NCBI RefSeq assembly: GCF_017872975.1
Contig: NZ_JAGGJP010000001.1
Coordinates: 124,001 to 188,000, forward strand
Direction of reading: 5' to 3'
DNA length: 64,000 bases
Origin: Rubellimicrobium aerolatum
Lineage (GTDB): Bacteria > Pseudomonadota > Alphaproteobacteria > Rhodobacterales > Rhodobacteraceae
Within the stretch, counting starts at the first letter, position 1, and the number at the start of each line of letters is the position of its first letter. Positions 25,532 to 34,738 of the stretch are shown in pieces. A program made the translations under genes and the position numbers. A model generated the notes under the pieces. That model was not told where the DNA came from, searched no databases, and worked only from the letters and a program-made list of their open reading frames with translations.

Positions 25532-26617
25532 TCAGCGTTCTCCTTCAGGGGGTTCGGGGGCGTCCTTGGGGGCGAGAGGCAGCGAGACGCGGAACACCGT
25601 CTTGCCCGGCACCGACTCGACCGAGATCCAGCCGCCGATGTCGCCCAGGAGCTTGGAGACGAGCGCAAGTCCCAGCCCCGTTCCGTTCTCGCGGCCCGAG
25701 ACGAAGGGCTCGAAGATGTCGGCGGCGATGTCGGGCGGCAGCCCCGGCCCGTCGTCCACGATCTCGACCTGCAAGGGCAGCCGCGCCTGCGTCCCGTCCT
25801 TGCGCCGCAGCCGAAGCGAAGGCTCGTAGAAGGTCCGCAGCCGGATCGTGCCGCCCGGCTGGCCCGCCTCCGAGGCGTTCTTGATGAGGTTCAGGAAGAC
25901 CTGCACGAGCTGGTCCGGGTCGGCCAGGGTGCGCGGCAGCGAGGGGTCGTAGTCCTCCACGAACCGCATATGCGCGCCCCAGCCCACGGCGGCCGACTGC
26001 CGCGCCCGGTCGAGGATGTCGTGGACGTTGACCGCCCGCACCGCCGGGGGCCGCAGGTTGCCGAACTGCTCCACCTGCTCAAGCAGCTTCACGATCCGCC
26101 GGCTTTCCTCGACGATGAGGTCGGTCAGCTCCAGGTCCGCGCCGTCCAGCCCCATCGACAGGAGCTGCGCCGCCCCAGTGATCCCGGCGAGCGGGTTCTT
26201 GATCTCGTGCGCCAGCATCTCGGCCATGCCGATGGCCGACTTCGCGGCCTTCTGGCTGCCGACGTTCTGAGTCATCCGCGACGCCATCTCGCGCGGGCCG
26301 ATGAGCATCAGCATCCGGCCCTCGCTCCGCACCAGCGGCGCGAAGTGGAGGTTGCACTGCAACGGCGGCCTTTCGCCCGAGCCCACGTCCACGTCGTTGA
26401 CCGACAGCGACGACCTCTGGTCCCTTGCCCGGCGGAACGCCTCTTCCAGGGGCGCGTCGATCATCACCTTGTCGAAGACCGGGGCGCCGAGCAGCGCCTT
26501 GGCCGACAGGTTCAGGAACAGCTCGGCCGCCGGGTTGGTGTCGAGGATGCGGTCGTCCGGCCCGAGCAGCAGGGCAGGTACGGGCAGCGAGGCCCAGAGC
26601 GCGTCGTTCTCGATCAT
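25532..26617 (-). CDS. ntrB: Nitrogen sensor kinase NtrB
   Basis: A soluble kinase of 361 residues that phosphorylates NtrC; PII protein controls its phosphatase activity in known systems. An N-terminal PAS domain (about 8-115) precedes the H-box AEMLAHEIKNPLAGI (H137). The N-box NLIKNASEAG, the G1 segment VDDGPGLPPDI and GTGLGLALVSKLL follow. ATG 26617 overlaps the dusB stop by four bases. Upstream in-frame extensions lie wholly inside dusB and are rejected. Confidence 0.96.
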   Translation of the reverse strand: MIENDALWASLPVPALLLGPDDRILDTNPAAELFLNLSAKALLGAPVFDKVMIDAPLEEAFRRARDQRSSLSVNDVDVGSGERPPLQCNLHFAPLVRSEGRMLMLIGPREMASRMTQNVGSQKAAKSAIGMAEMLAHEIKNPLAGITGAAQLLSMGLDGADLELTDLIVEESRRIVKLLEQVEQFGNLRPPAVRAVNVHDILDRARQSAAVGWGAHMRFVEDYDPSLPRTLADPDQLVQVFLNLIKNASEAGQPGGTIRLRTFYEPSLRLRRKDGTQARLPLQVEIVDDGPGLPPDIAADIFEPFVSGRENGTGLGLALVSKLLGDIGGWISVESVPGKTVFRVSLPLAPKDAPEPPEGER

Positions 26618-27615
26618 GCCGCCCGCGCCTCTTCGGGCACGTCCATCAAGGCGCGCGGCAGGAGGCGCAGCACCGCCGAAGGCTCCGGGGCGGTCAGCAC
26701 CAGCGCCCGCAGGTCGCACGGCGTGCCCGCCGTGTCCATGTACCAGCCCAGGTGCTTGCGCGCGACCTTGGCGCCCAGCGCGCTCCCGTAGAACGTGAGC
26801 ATCGCCTCGTAATGTTCGCTCGCCATGTCGGAAAACGCCGTTCTGATCGGCACCTCCGGCGCAGCCCCGCCCGTCAGGCCAGCCGCCACCTGCGCGGGCA
26901 CCCAGGGCCTCCCCTGCGCCCCACGACCGATCATCACCCCCTGCGCGCCCGAGCGCCGCAGCGCCTCCCGCGCGGTCGGCAGGTCCACGATGTCGCCGTT
27001 CGCGATCACCGGGATCGTCACCGCCGCGCGGAGGCGCCCGATCGCGTCCCAATCGGCACGACCCTTGTAGAACTGGCACCGCGTCCGGCCATGGACCGTC
27101 ACCATCCGCACGCCCGCCGCCTCGGCCCGCCGGACGACATGGACCGCGTTCCGGCACTCGTCGTCCCAACCGAGCCGGGTCTTGAGCGTCACCGGCACCT
27201 TGACCGCGCCGACCACCGCCTCGATCAGCCGCAGCGCGTGGTTCGGCTCGCGCAGCAGCGCCGAGCCCGACCAGCCGTTCGTCACCTTCTTGGCCGGGCA
27301 ACCCATGTTGATGTCGATGAGCCGCGCGCCGTTGGCCTCGACCATCCGCGCCGCCTCGGCCATCCAATAGGGGTCGCGCCCCGCGATCTGCACGGCGGTA
27401 TTGGCCTGCCCGAACCCGAGCTCCGCCTTCTCGCGCACGCCCGGCTTGGCTTGCACCATCTCCTGGCTCGCCACCATCTCGGACACGACCCAGCCCACGC
27501 CGAACCGCGCCACCAGCGTGCGGAACGGCAGATCGGTGATCCCCGCCATTGGCGCCAGCGCTACGGGAGACGCCAGGCCGAGGCCCGGAAGGTCAAGGTC
27601 GGCGAGGTCGGACAT
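26614..27615 (-). CDS. dusB: tRNA-dihydrouridine synthase DusB (NifR3)
   Basis: A flavoenzyme of 333 residues that reduces uridines in the tRNA D-loop. TIM-barrel signatures are LAPMAGITDLPFR, DINMGCPAKKVTNG with the catalytic cysteine, and TVHGRTRCQFYKG, GRGAQGRPW near the phosphate site. It is the first gene of the nifR3-ntrBC operon known from Rhodobacter and Rhizobium. The divergent 190-base spacer to ispDF should carry the operon promoter; I see no confident -10/-35 pair. Confidence 0.96.
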   Translation of the reverse strand: MSDLADLDLPGLGLASPVALAPMAGITDLPFRTLVARFGVGWVVSEMVASQEMVQAKPGVREKAELGFGQANTAVQIAGRDPYWMAEAARMVEANGARLIDINMGCPAKKVTNGWSGSALLREPNHALRLIEAVVGAVKVPVTLKTRLGWDDECRNAVHVVRRAEAAGVRMVTVHGRTRCQFYKGRADWDAIGRLRAAVTIPVIANGDIVDLPTAREALRRSGAQGVMIGRGAQGRPWVPAQVAAGLTGGAAPEVPIRTAFSDMASEHYEAMLTFYGSALGAKVARKHLGWYMDTAGTPCDLRALVLTAPEPSAVLRLLPRALMDVPEEARAA

Positions 27616-27805
27616 GGGCGTGCTGCTTCCTTGGACATTTGCCCGAAATTAAGGCTTGCGCCGGTCCTACATGGAACGCCCCACCACCACAACGCGGCGA
27701 TCCGTCCACCGGGCAGCCGAAACTCCGGTTGCTCAAAGTTTCATCATCAATGGCCCGGAAGCGAGGCGGTTTGCGCCGCCCCGCCAACCGCGCTAGGGAC
27801 CTGCC

Positions 27806-28942
27806 ATGGATACGGGCAAGCGCGTGGCAGGGATCGTCGTGGCCGGAGGCCGAGGCTCGCGCCTGGGCGGCCCGCCCAAGCAGTGGCGCGATCTCGGGGG
27901 GATGACCGTCGCCGGGCGGGCCGTCGAGGCTCTGGCCCGCGCCGGCCTTTCGCCCCTGGTCCTCGTCCATCCCGCTTCCGAGGCCGCCGAAGCCGCGCAA
28001 CTCCGCCCCGGCCTCCTCCTCGTGCCCGGCGGCGCGACCCGCTCCGACAGCGTCCGCGCCGGGCTGGAGGCGCTCGCCGCCGATCCCCCCGACCTCGTCC
28101 TGATCCACGACGCCGCTCGCCCCTGCGCCACGCCCGCGCTGATCGCGCGGGTCGTCGCGGCGCTCGACGACAGCCCCGGTGCCGCCCCGGCCCTCCCGGT
28201 GACCGACGCCCTCTGGCGCGGCGGCTCCATCGTCGAGGGAACCCAGGCCCGCGACGGACTCTGGCGCGCGCAGACCCCGCAGGGCTTCCGCTTCGACGCG
28301 ATCCTCGCCGCGCACCGCGCCCATCCGGGCGGCGCGGCGGACGACGTGGAGGTGGCCCGCGCCGCCGGGCTTGCGGTGGCCATCGTCGCGGGCGAGGAAG
28401 ACAACATCAAGGTCACGCATCCGGGCGACCTCGAACGTGCCGCCCGCATCCTGGAGCAGCGCATGGACGTCAGAATGGGCAACGGCTACGACGTCCACGC
28501 CTTCGGGCCGGGCGACCACGTCACCCTCTGCGGCGTCCGCATCTCCCACTCGCAGGGCGTACTCGCCCATTCCGACGGCGACGTGGGGCTCCACGCGCTG
28601 ACCGACGCGATCCTGGGCGCGCTGGCGCTCGGCGACATCGGCCAGCACTTTCCGCCCTCGGACCCGCAATGGAAGGGCGCCGACAGCACCCTCTTCCTCC
28701 GTCACGCCGGCGCCCTGGCGCGCGAGGCCGGCTACCGCGTCAGCAACGTGGACGTGACCGTGGTCTGCGAGGCGCCCAAGGTCGGCCCCCACGTTCCCGC
28801 CATGAAGCAGGCCATCGGCCAGAGCCTCGGCCTCACCCCCGACCGGGTCAGCATCAAGGCCACCACCTCCGAGCGCCTCGGCTTCACCGGCCGGCGCGAG
28901 GGCGTCGCGGCGCTGGCCACCGCCACCCTGGTGAGCGCATGA
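27806..28942 (+). CDS. ispDF: Bifunctional IspD/IspF of the MEP isoprenoid pathway
   Basis: A fusion of 378 residues. IspD (about 1-220) is the MEP cytidylyltransferase, with [30 protein letters not shown] and the IHDAARP segment. IspF (about 222-378) is the cyclodiphosphate synthase, with [13 protein letters not shown] supplying metal-binding D and [19 protein letters not shown], and [16 protein letters not shown]. This fusion is usual in alphaproteobacteria. ATG 27806 follows AGGGACC. It is translationally coupled to pgpA (ATGA). Confidence 0.97.
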   Translation: MDTGKRVAGIVVAGGRGSRLGGPPKQWRDLGGMTVAGRAVEALARAGLSPLVLVHPASEAAEAAQLRPGLLLVPGGATRSDSVRAGLEALAADPPDLVLIHDAARPCATPALIARVVAALDDSPGAAPALPVTDALWRGGSIVEGTQARDGLWRAQTPQGFRFDAILAAHRAHPGGAADDVEVARAAGLAVAIVAGEEDNIKVTHPGDLERAARILEQRMDVRMGNGYDVHAFGPGDHVTLCGVRISHSQGVLAHSDGDVGLHALTDAILGALALGDIGQHFPPSDPQWKGADSTLFLRHAGALAREAGYRVSNVDVTVVCEAPKVGPHVPAMKQAIGQSLGLTPDRVSIKATTSERLGFTGRREGVAALATATLVSA

Positions 28943-29439
28943 GCCGCCTCGTCGCCTCCCTTTTCGGCGTGGGCTTCCTGCGCCCCGCCCCCGGCACCTG
29001 GGGCTCGCTCGCCGCCCTGATCCTCGCCTTCCCGATCCTGCGCCACCTGGGCGCGACCGCCTTCGTCCTGCTCCTTATCGCCGTCATCGCCCTCGCCTTC
29101 TGGTCGATCCGCGACCTCCTCGCCAAGCTGGGCGAGCCCGGTCCCCACGACCCCTCCTGGGTCGTCATCGACGAACTGGCCGGCCAGTGGATCGCGCTCC
29201 TCCCCGTCGCCTTCGGCGCGGCGGCGCGCGGCGTCCCCGTGGAGCGTCTCTGGCCCGGCTGGATCGCCGCCTTCCTGCTGTTCCGCCTGTTCGACGTGTG
29301 GAAGCCCTCGCTCGTCGGCTGGGCCGACCGACGGCCCGGCGCGGGCGGCGTCCTTCTCGACGACCTCATCGCCGGCCTCTTCGCCGCCCTCGGCGTGATC
29401 GTCCTCGCCGCGATCTCCCACGGACTCCTGATGCAATGA
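28939..29439 (+). CDS. pgpA: Phosphatidylglycerophosphatase A
   Basis: An inner-membrane enzyme of 166 residues that dephosphorylates phosphatidylglycerophosphate. Family landmarks are [15 protein letters not shown] at the start, the [13 protein letters not shown] segment, and [16 protein letters not shown] with [10 protein letters not shown]. About four hydrophobic segments are visible. Both ends show ATGA overlaps, with ispDF before it and the CinA-like gene after it. Confidence 0.95.
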   Translation: MSRLVASLFGVGFLRPAPGTWGSLAALILAFPILRHLGATAFVLLLIAVIALAFWSIRDLLAKLGEPGPHDPSWVVIDELAGQWIALLPVAFGAAARGVPVERLWPGWIAAFLLFRLFDVWKPSLVGWADRRPGAGGVLLDDLIAGLFAALGVIVLAAISHGLLMQ

Positions 29440-29909
29440 CCGCCGACCAGCTCCTCCGGGCCGCCCGCGCCCAGGGCCTCCGCCTCGCCGTCGCCGAAAG
29501 CTGCACCGGCGGCCTCCTCGCGGGCGCGCTGACCGCCCCGGCTGGCGCCTCGCTGGTCTTCGAGCGCGGGTTCGTCACCTACTCCAATGAGGCCAAGCAG
29601 GACCTCCTTGGCGTCCAAGCCGCCACTCTCGCCGCCCACGGCGCCGTCTCCGAGGAGGTCGCGGCAGAGATGGCCGGGGGTGCGCTCGCCCGCTCCCGCG
29701 CAGACCTCGCCCTGTCGATCACCGGCATCGCCGGCCCCGGCAGCTCCGACCACAAACCCGAGGGCCGCGTCTGCTTCGGCCTCGCCGCCCGCGACGGCAC
29801 CCGGACCGAGACCGTCGAGTTCGGCCCCCTCGGCCGCGACGCCGTGCGCGCGGCTTCCGTCCAACACGCCCTCGCGCTCCTCGTTCAGGCGGTGGAACGC
29901 GCCCCGTAA
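29436..29909 (+). CDS. pncC: CinA-like nicotinamide-nucleotide amidohydrolase (PncC)
   Basis: A 157-residue stand-alone CinA C-terminal domain, which deamidates NMN for pyridine nucleotide recycling. Signatures are LAVAESCTGGLLAGALT, FERGFVTYSNEAKQDLLGV, GAVSEEVAAEMA and SITGIAGPG. The start overlaps the pgpA stop by four bases. The last 25 bases overlap the 3' end of the convergent coq10-like gene. Confidence 0.93.
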   Translation: MTADQLLRAARAQGLRLAVAESCTGGLLAGALTAPAGASLVFERGFVTYSNEAKQDLLGVQAATLAAHGAVSEEVAAEMAGGALARSRADLALSITGIAGPGSSDHKPEGRVCFGLAARDGTRTETVEFGPLGRDAVRAASVQHALALLVQAVERAP

Positions 29910-30343
29910 AGCTGCTGCGCCCGCTTCTCGAAGGCGCGGACGACCTGCTGCATCGCCTGATGGAAAAACACCCCCGCCGCGTGCTGGAGCAGGCGGTTGC
30001 GGAACTCGAAGTCCGTCGCGAACGACACCTCGACGCCGCCCGGCACGTCGCGGAAGCCCCAGACGCTTTCCATCCGCTTGAACGGCCCCTCAATGTATTC
30101 CGTCTCGATCCGCTTGGGCTCCGGGAACAGCCGCACCCGACTGCCAAAGCTCTCGCGGAACAGCTTGAACGACACCACGAGGTCCGCCAGCATCTCCTGA
30201 TGATCCCCCCGGTCCTCGACCGACCGGATGCGCGCCCCGGCCGTCCAGGGCAGGAACTCGGGATAGCGGGCCACGTCCGCCACGAGGTCGTACATCTGCT
30301 GCGCCGTGTAGGGCAGCACGCGGGTTTCGGAATGGCGGGTCAA
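29885..30343 (-). CDS. Coenzyme Q-binding protein COQ10 / RatA-like START-domain protein
   Basis: A START/polyketide-cyclase fold protein of 152 residues. ETRVLPYTAQQMYDLVADVARYPEFLPW is represented by the motif YDLVADV followed by YPEFLPW, diagnostic of the COQ10/RatA family. In alphaproteobacteria and mitochondria members bind ubiquinone; the name RatA comes from a reported toxin activity in E. coli. The start seems to be TTG 30343 with AGGA 7 bases upstream; no in-frame ATG is near. Its 3' end overlaps the convergent pncC by 25 bases. Confidence 0.9.
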   Translation of the reverse strand: MTRHSETRVLPYTAQQMYDLVADVARYPEFLPWTAGARIRSVEDRGDHQEMLADLVVSFKLFRESFGSRVRLFPEPKRIETEYIEGPFKRMESVWGFRDVPGGVEVSFATDFEFRNRLLQHAAGVFFHQAMQQVVRAFEKRAQQLYGARSTA

Positions 30344-30475
30344 CGGCGTATCCTGACTGTTCGCGGCGTCATGTCGGACAGGACGGCCCCGGGATCAAGG
30401 GGCCGGGCCGCGAATAGCCCTTGAGTTCCCATTCGCGCGGCGCGACGACACGCGCGCCAGACCCCCGAGAGAGCC

Positions 30476-31018
30476 ATGCCCCAGCGCCCTTACGCCATCG
30501 ACCAGCTCATTTCCGCCAAGGCCATCGCCGCGCGGATCGAGGACCTCGCCCGCGAGATCGCGGCCGAGTTCGCGGGCACCGACAAGCTGGTGGTCGTGGG
30601 CCTGCTGCGCGGCTCGTTCGTGTTCATCGCCGACCTCGTGCGCGAGATCGACCTGCCGGTGGAGGTCGATTTCCTGGAGGCCTCCTCCTACGGCGACGCC
30701 ACCGAGTCCTCGCGCGAGGTCCGCATCCTCAAGGACCTCCGCGCCGCCATCGAGGGCCGTGACGTGCTGCTGGTCGAGGACATCGTGGACACCGGCCACA
30801 CGTTGAACCACGTCACGCGCTACCTGCTCACCCGCAAGCCGCACCGGCTCAAGACCATCGCGCTCCTCGACAAGCCGTCCCGGCGCGAGGTGGACTTCAA
30901 GGCCGACTGGATCGGCTTCTCCATCCCCGACGAGTTCGTGGTGGGCTACGGCATCGACTTCGCCCAGCGCAACCGAAACCTCCCCTACATCGGCAAAGTC
31001 CGCTTCAGCGAGGACTGA
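30476..31018 (+). CDS. hpt: Hypoxanthine phosphoribosyltransferase
   Basis: A purine salvage enzyme of 180 residues that converts hypoxanthine or guanine with PRPP to the nucleotide. The PRPP-binding motif [13 protein letters not shown] is clear, as are [13 protein letters not shown] near the start and the base-binding [19 protein letters not shown]. Length is usual. ATG 30476 follows GAGAGAG. The upstream 132-base spacer, divergent to the coq10-like gene, holds a 7-bp stem CGGCCCC/GGGGCCG at about 30390-30415. Confidence 0.95.
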   Translation: MPQRPYAIDQLISAKAIAARIEDLAREIAAEFAGTDKLVVVGLLRGSFVFIADLVREIDLPVEVDFLEASSYGDATESSREVRILKDLRAAIEGRDVLLVEDIVDTGHTLNHVTRYLLTRKPHRLKTIALLDKPSRREVDFKADWIGFSIPDEFVVGYGIDFAQRNRNLPYIGKVRFSED

Positions 31019-31110
31019 TCCCGGCGCGCTTCGCTTGGATCAAAACGCCCCGTTCCGCGTTGGGAGCCCGGCAGGTCGCGCCACGGGCGGCCACAACGGA
31101 GGACTGCACA

Positions 31111-31371
31111 ATGTCGATCATCGCCTGGATCATTGTCGGCATCATCGCTGGCTGGATCGCGGAGAAGATCATGGGCCGGAACGACGGCCTGCTGATGAAC
31201 CTCGTCATCGGCGTCGTCGGCGCGCTCGTCGGCGGCTGGATCTTCGGCGCCTTCTTCGACGCGGGCGACGCGACCAGCGGCGGCTGGATCTGGAGCATCT
31301 TCGTCGCCGTCATCGGCGCCGTCGTCCTGCTCTGGATCATCAACATGGTCCGGGGCCGCAAGGCGCGCTGA
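31111..31371 (+). CDS. GlsB/YeaQ/YmgE family small membrane protein
   Basis: An 86-residue inner-membrane protein with three hydrophobic segments and the glycine pattern of the transglycosylase-associated protein family: IIVGIIAGWIAEKIMG, then LVIGVVGALVGGWIFG, then VAVIGAVVLLWIINMV. Members are often stress-induced but their function is not established. ATG 31111 follows GGAGGACTGCACA. A strong hairpin lies just downstream. Confidence 0.88.
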   Translation: MSIIAWIIVGIIAGWIAEKIMGRNDGLLMNLVIGVVGALVGGWIFGAFFDAGDATSGGWIWSIFVAVIGAVVLLWIINMVRGRKAR

Positions 31372-31388
31372 CCGTGCCGACCCGGACG

Positions 31389-31413
31389 CGGCCGGAGCCG
31401 CCGGCTCCGGCCG
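31389..31413 (+). terminator. GC hairpin after the GlsB-like gene
   Basis: Perfect 11-bp stem CGGCCGGAGCC / GGCTCCGGCCG with loop GCC, 18 bases after the stop codon. There is no T run, but position and strength fit a terminator. Confidence 0.6.
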
Positions 31414-31446
31414 ACCCGATCCCCGCCGCGCCATGCACCGAGCCGA

Positions 31447-31462
31447 TCGGACCTTGGTCCGA
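31447..31462. repeat. Inverted repeat upstream of the cytochrome genes
   Basis: TCGGACC-TT-GGTCCGA, 7-bp perfect arms with a 2-base centre, about 95 bases before the cytochrome c' start. It may be an operator, or the base of a stem-loop that ends before TTTTT at 31481-31485. No regulator family is recognised. Confidence 0.4.
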
Positions 31463-31556
31463 CGCGCAGCGCAGTGTGCGTTTTTCGGATTGGGACAACG
31501 GCGCGTCCGCCCTTAGTCTGCCCACACAGCCACCTCCAGCCAAGGAAGCCCGTCCG

Positions 31557-32027
31557 ATGCGCCGTCTCACCAAGATCGCCTGCCTCGCCGCCACCGCGCT
31601 GACCGCCACCTCCGCCCTCGCCCAGGACCAGAGCCCCGAGCAGACCGCCCTGGAGATCCGTCAGGGCCACATGCTCAACTACGCCGCCAACCTGGGCGTC
31701 GTCGGCGGCATGGCGCGCGGCGATCGCGAGTATGACGCCGCCGCCGCCCAGGTCGCGGCCGACAACCTCCTGCACCTCGCCTCGATCAATCAGTCCTACT
31801 ACTGGCCCGAGGGCACATCGAACGCCGACATGGAGGAATCGCGCGCCCTCCCGGCCATCTGGGAGAACATGGCCGACTTCGACGCCAAGCAGGAGACCCT
31901 TCTCCAGGCCGTGACCGCCCTCCAGGCCGCCGCCGGCACCGACCTCGCCACGCTTCAGGGCGCGATGGGGGCCGTGGGCCAGTCCTGTGGCGGCTGCCAC
32001 GAGGACTACCGCGAATCGGACGAATGA
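31557..32027 (+). CDS. Cytochrome c' family protein
   Basis: A periplasmic monohaem cytochrome of 156 residues. A signal peptide of 22 residues ends SALA-Q. The haem motif CGGCH at 144-148 is near the C-terminus, as in class II cytochromes (c', c-556), whose four-helix bundle carries haem at the end. Family members bind NO or transfer electrons. ATG 31557 opens the signal peptide and follows AAGGAAG at a suitable distance. The next cytochrome gene starts within its stop codon (ATGA), so both are co-translated. Confidence 0.9.
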   Translation: MRRLTKIACLAATALTATSALAQDQSPEQTALEIRQGHMLNYAANLGVVGGMARGDREYDAAAAQVAADNLLHLASINQSYYWPEGTSNADMEESRALPAIWENMADFDAKQETLLQAVTALQAAAGTDLATLQGAMGAVGQSCGGCHEDYRESDE

Positions 32028-32959
32028 TGCGACGGGCGCTGACGGCCCTGGGTGCCTTGGCCCTCGTGGGCGCTGGCGTGGCCTGGTGGCTGACGGCGCC
32101 CGACCCTCTCCCCGAGGAGGAGCTCGCCGCGTTGCAGGGCGACGCCGCGCGCGGCCGGACGATCTTCGCCGCCGCCGGCTGCGCCTCCTGCCACGTCGCC
32201 CCCGACAGCCCGACGACCGACGCGCCCGTGCTCGCCGGCGGCCAGCGCTTCGTCACCCAGTTCGGCACCTTCGTCGCGCCCAACATCTCGCCGTCGCCGC
32301 AGGGCGTCGGCGACTGGACCGACGCGCAGGTGATGAACGCCGTCCTGCGCGGCGTCTCGCCCGAGGGGCGGCACTACTACCCCGCCTTTCCCTGGAACGC
32401 CTACAACAAGGCCGATCCGCAGGACGTGGCCGACCTCGTGGCCCACCTGCGGACGCTCCCCCCCTCCGACGCCGAGAGCCTGCCGCACGAGGTCCCCTTC
32501 CCCTTCAACATCCGCCGCTCGCTCGGCGGCTGGAAGCTCCTGTTCATGCAGACCGACTGGGTGATCGCAGGTGACCTCACGCCCGAGCAGGAGCGTGGCC
32601 GCTACCTCGTGGAGGCGCTGGGCCATTGCGGCGAATGCCACACCCCGCGCAACATCCTGGGCGGCCTGCGCACCTCCGCCTGGCTGTCCGGCGCGCCCGA
32701 TCCCTCGGGCACCGGCCACAACCCCAACATCACCCCCGCCGGCCTGCAATGGAGCGAGGCCGACATCGTCGCCATGCTCCAGTCCGGCTTCACCCCCGAC
32801 TTCGACGTGGTCGGCGGCGAGATGTCCGAGGTCGTGGCCAACACCGCCCAGCTCACGGACGAGGACCGGCAGGCCATCGCCGCCTATCTCAAGGCCGTCC
32901 CGCCCATCGAATCCGCCGCGCCCGAGCCCGGCACCGGCGACTCGACCGCCGAGGAATAG
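32024..32959 (+). CDS. Dihaem c-type cytochrome
   Basis: A 311-residue protein with an N-terminal membrane anchor or uncleaved signal (about 4-24) and two cytochrome c domains: CASCH at 53-57 and CGECH at 202-206. The segment NISPSPQGVGDWTD and the later NITPAGLQWSEADI match the cytochrome subunits of membrane-bound alcohol or aldehyde dehydrogenases, which pass electrons to the respiratory chain. No dehydrogenase subunit is adjacent. It probably works with the cytochrome c' encoded just upstream. Two alternative ATG codons (32024 and 32027) differ by one residue. Confidence 0.9.
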   Translation: MMRRALTALGALALVGAGVAWWLTAPDPLPEEELAALQGDAARGRTIFAAAGCASCHVAPDSPTTDAPVLAGGQRFVTQFGTFVAPNISPSPQGVGDWTDAQVMNAVLRGVSPEGRHYYPAFPWNAYNKADPQDVADLVAHLRTLPPSDAESLPHEVPFPFNIRRSLGGWKLLFMQTDWVIAGDLTPEQERGRYLVEALGHCGECHTPRNILGGLRTSAWLSGAPDPSGTGHNPNITPAGLQWSEADIVAMLQSGFTPDFDVVGGEMSEVVANTAQLTDEDRQAIAAYLKAVPPIESAAPEPGTGDSTAEE

Positions 32960-32972
32960 CTCCACCTCGTAG

Positions 32973-33022
32973 GGCGGGCCTCAACCCGCCACCGGCGCGA
33001 CAGGGCGGGCTCGGGCCCACCC
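32973..33022. terminator. Two tandem hairpins between convergent genes
   Basis: Stem 1 is GGCGGG-CCTCAA-CCCGCC (32973-32990). Stem 2 is GGGCGGGC-TCGG-GCCCACCC (33003-33022) with one G-T type mismatch. They fill the gap between the dihaem cytochrome stop and the lipA stop. The sequence GGGCGGGCC..., CCCGCCACC resembles a short element also seen after the penicillin acylase gene (18646-18664). Confidence 0.5.
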
Positions 33023-33023
33023 T

Positions 33024-33968
33024 TCACGCCAGCTTCGCCTCCCGCGCCGCCCGCAGCTTCGCGAAGTCGTCTCCCGCATGATAGCTCGACCGCGTCAGCG
33101 GCGAGGCCGAGACCATCAGGAACCCCTTGCCTCGCGCCGCCTGCTCGTAGTCGGCGAACTCCTCGGGCGTCACGAAGCGATCCACCCGGTGATGCTTGGG
33201 GCTCGGCTGGAGATACTGACCGATCGTCAGGAAATCCACGTCCGCGGCCCGCATGTCGTCCATGACCTGCAACACGCCCTGCCGGTCCTCGCCCAGGCCC
33301 ACCATGATCCCCGACTTGGTGAAGGCCCCCGGCCAGATCTCCTTGGTCCGTTGCAGCAGCCGCAGCGAATGGAAGTAGCGCGCCCCCGGCCGCACCTCGG
33401 GATACAGCCCCGGCACCGTCTCGAGATTGTGGTTGAACACGTCCGGCCGCGCCGCGAGCACCACCTCCAGCGCCTCCGGCCCGCATTTCAGGAAGTCGGG
33501 CACCAGCACCTCGATGGTCGTCGCGGGCGACCGCCGCCGGATCGCCCGGATCGTCATGGCGAAATGCTCCGCCCCCCCGTCCGACAGGTCGTCGCGGTCC
33601 ACGCTGGTCACGACCACGTGCGACAGCCCCAGCTTCGCCACCGCGTCCGCCACCCGCCCCGGCTCGAAGGCGTCGAGCGCCGACGGCCGCCCCGTCGCGA
33701 CGTTGCAGAAGGTGCAGCCGCGCGTGCAGATCTCGCCCATGATCATCATGGTGGCGTGGCCCTGGCCCCAGCACTCGCCGACGTTGGGGCAGCCCGCCTC
33801 CTCGCAGACCGTGGTCAGCCGATGCTCGCGCATGATCCTGGCCGTCTCGCGATAGCCCTCCGAGGTCGGCGCCTTCACCCGGATCCAGGCGGGCTTCCTC
33901 GGCTGCTCCTGGTCGGGCCGGTGCGCCTTCTCGGGATGCCGCTCCCCGGGGATCGTCAGGTCGCGCAT
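33024..33968 (-). CDS. lipA: Lipoyl synthase
   Basis: A radical SAM enzyme of 314 residues that inserts two sulfurs into octanoyl groups on lipoyl domains. The auxiliary cluster cysteines are in [12 protein letters not shown], the radical SAM cluster in CTRGCTFCN, and the conserved RSSYHAGDD is near the C-terminus. Length and order are typical. It is transcribed towards the cytochrome genes; the upstream neighbour, a LysE exporter, is divergent. Confidence 0.97.
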   Translation of the reverse strand: MRDLTIPGERHPEKAHRPDQEQPRKPAWIRVKAPTSEGYRETARIMREHRLTTVCEEAGCPNVGECWGQGHATMMIMGEICTRGCTFCNVATGRPSALDAFEPGRVADAVAKLGLSHVVVTSVDRDDLSDGGAEHFAMTIRAIRRRSPATTIEVLVPDFLKCGPEALEVVLAARPDVFNHNLETVPGLYPEVRPGARYFHSLRLLQRTKEIWPGAFTKSGIMVGLGEDRQGVLQVMDDMRAADVDFLTIGQYLQPSPKHHRVDRFVTPEEFADYEQAARGKGFLMVSASPLTRSSYHAGDDFAKLRAAREAKLA

Positions 33969-34117
33969 GATGGCCCTCTCCGTGCTGGCGTCTCCCGCCC
34001 TAGATAGGCGTCCGCGCGCCCGGACGCCAGCGCCGCCGGCCCGGCCATGCGACCCCGCGCCGCGCGACCGCCCCGGGCATTGACGCAGGGGCCGTTCCCG
34101 CCCATGTCGCTCCCGCC

Positions 34118-34723
34118 ATGACCCCGATCGAGACCGCCCTCGCCATCTGCGCGCTCCTGGTCACGCCGGGGCCGACCAACACGCTCATGGCCATCGCCGG
34201 GGCCGAGAGGGGCTGGCGCCGCGCCATCCGCCTCGTTCCGGCCGAGCTTTGCGCCTATCTCGCCACGACGCTGCCGCTCGCGCTCCTGGGCGCCGCGCTC
34301 CTCGCGCGGGCGCCGCAGGCCAAGGTGGCGGTCACGGCGCTGGCGGCGCTCTGGGTCGGCTGGCTCGCGGTCGCCATGTGGCGGGTGCCGCCGGCCCGCG
34401 CGGGCGTCGTCACCGTGACGGCCCGGCGGGTGGCGGTGACCACCCTCCTCAACCCCAAGGCGCTGATCTTCGGTCTCGTGCTGCTGCCCGGGCCCGATGG
34501 AGGGCTCGACGGGGGGCCCGATGGGGCCCGGCTCGGGGCCAACGTCGCGATCTTCGCCGCCGAGGTCGTGGCGGTCGCGCTGCTCTGGGCCGGGCTCGGC
34601 GCGGCGCTGCGCCGGGGCGGACGGCAGGAGCCCGGCCTGCCCGCGCCGTGGCGGCGCGCGGCCTCGGTCTGGCTGGGCGCGCTGGCGGTCTACCTCATGG
34701 GGCGGGTGGTGGGCCTGGCCTGA
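34118..34723 (+). CDS. LysE/RhtB family exporter
   Basis: An inner-membrane protein of 201 residues with about six hydrophobic segments. The N-terminal signature [21 protein letters not shown] corresponds to the GPTN motif of LysE/RhtB amino acid exporters, and [15 protein letters not shown] is the second conserved motif. The cargo cannot be told. It ends 15 bases before the stop of the convergent DUF6456 gene. Confidence 0.86.
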   Translation: MTPIETALAICALLVTPGPTNTLMAIAGAERGWRRAIRLVPAELCAYLATTLPLALLGAALLARAPQAKVAVTALAALWVGWLAVAMWRVPPARAGVVTVTARRVAVTTLLNPKALIFGLVLLPGPDGGLDGGPDGARLGANVAIFAAEVVAVALLWAGLGAALRRGGRQEPGLPAPWRRAASVWLGALAVYLMGRVVGLA

Positions 34724-34738
34724 CATCATCGCCCCTCC

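Noticed and set aside
24101-26791. Long open plus-strand frame (about 896 codons) opposite ntrC and ntrB.
   Set aside because: Both minus-strand genes have all expected motifs and overlapping stop/start signals. The plus-strand translation is His/Arg/Pro-rich low-information sequence typical of antisense shadows.
30343-30343. Coq10-like protein considered truncated because no ATG is near its start.
   Set aside because: A TTG with AGGA 7 bases upstream gives the full family N-terminus, so the gene looks intact.
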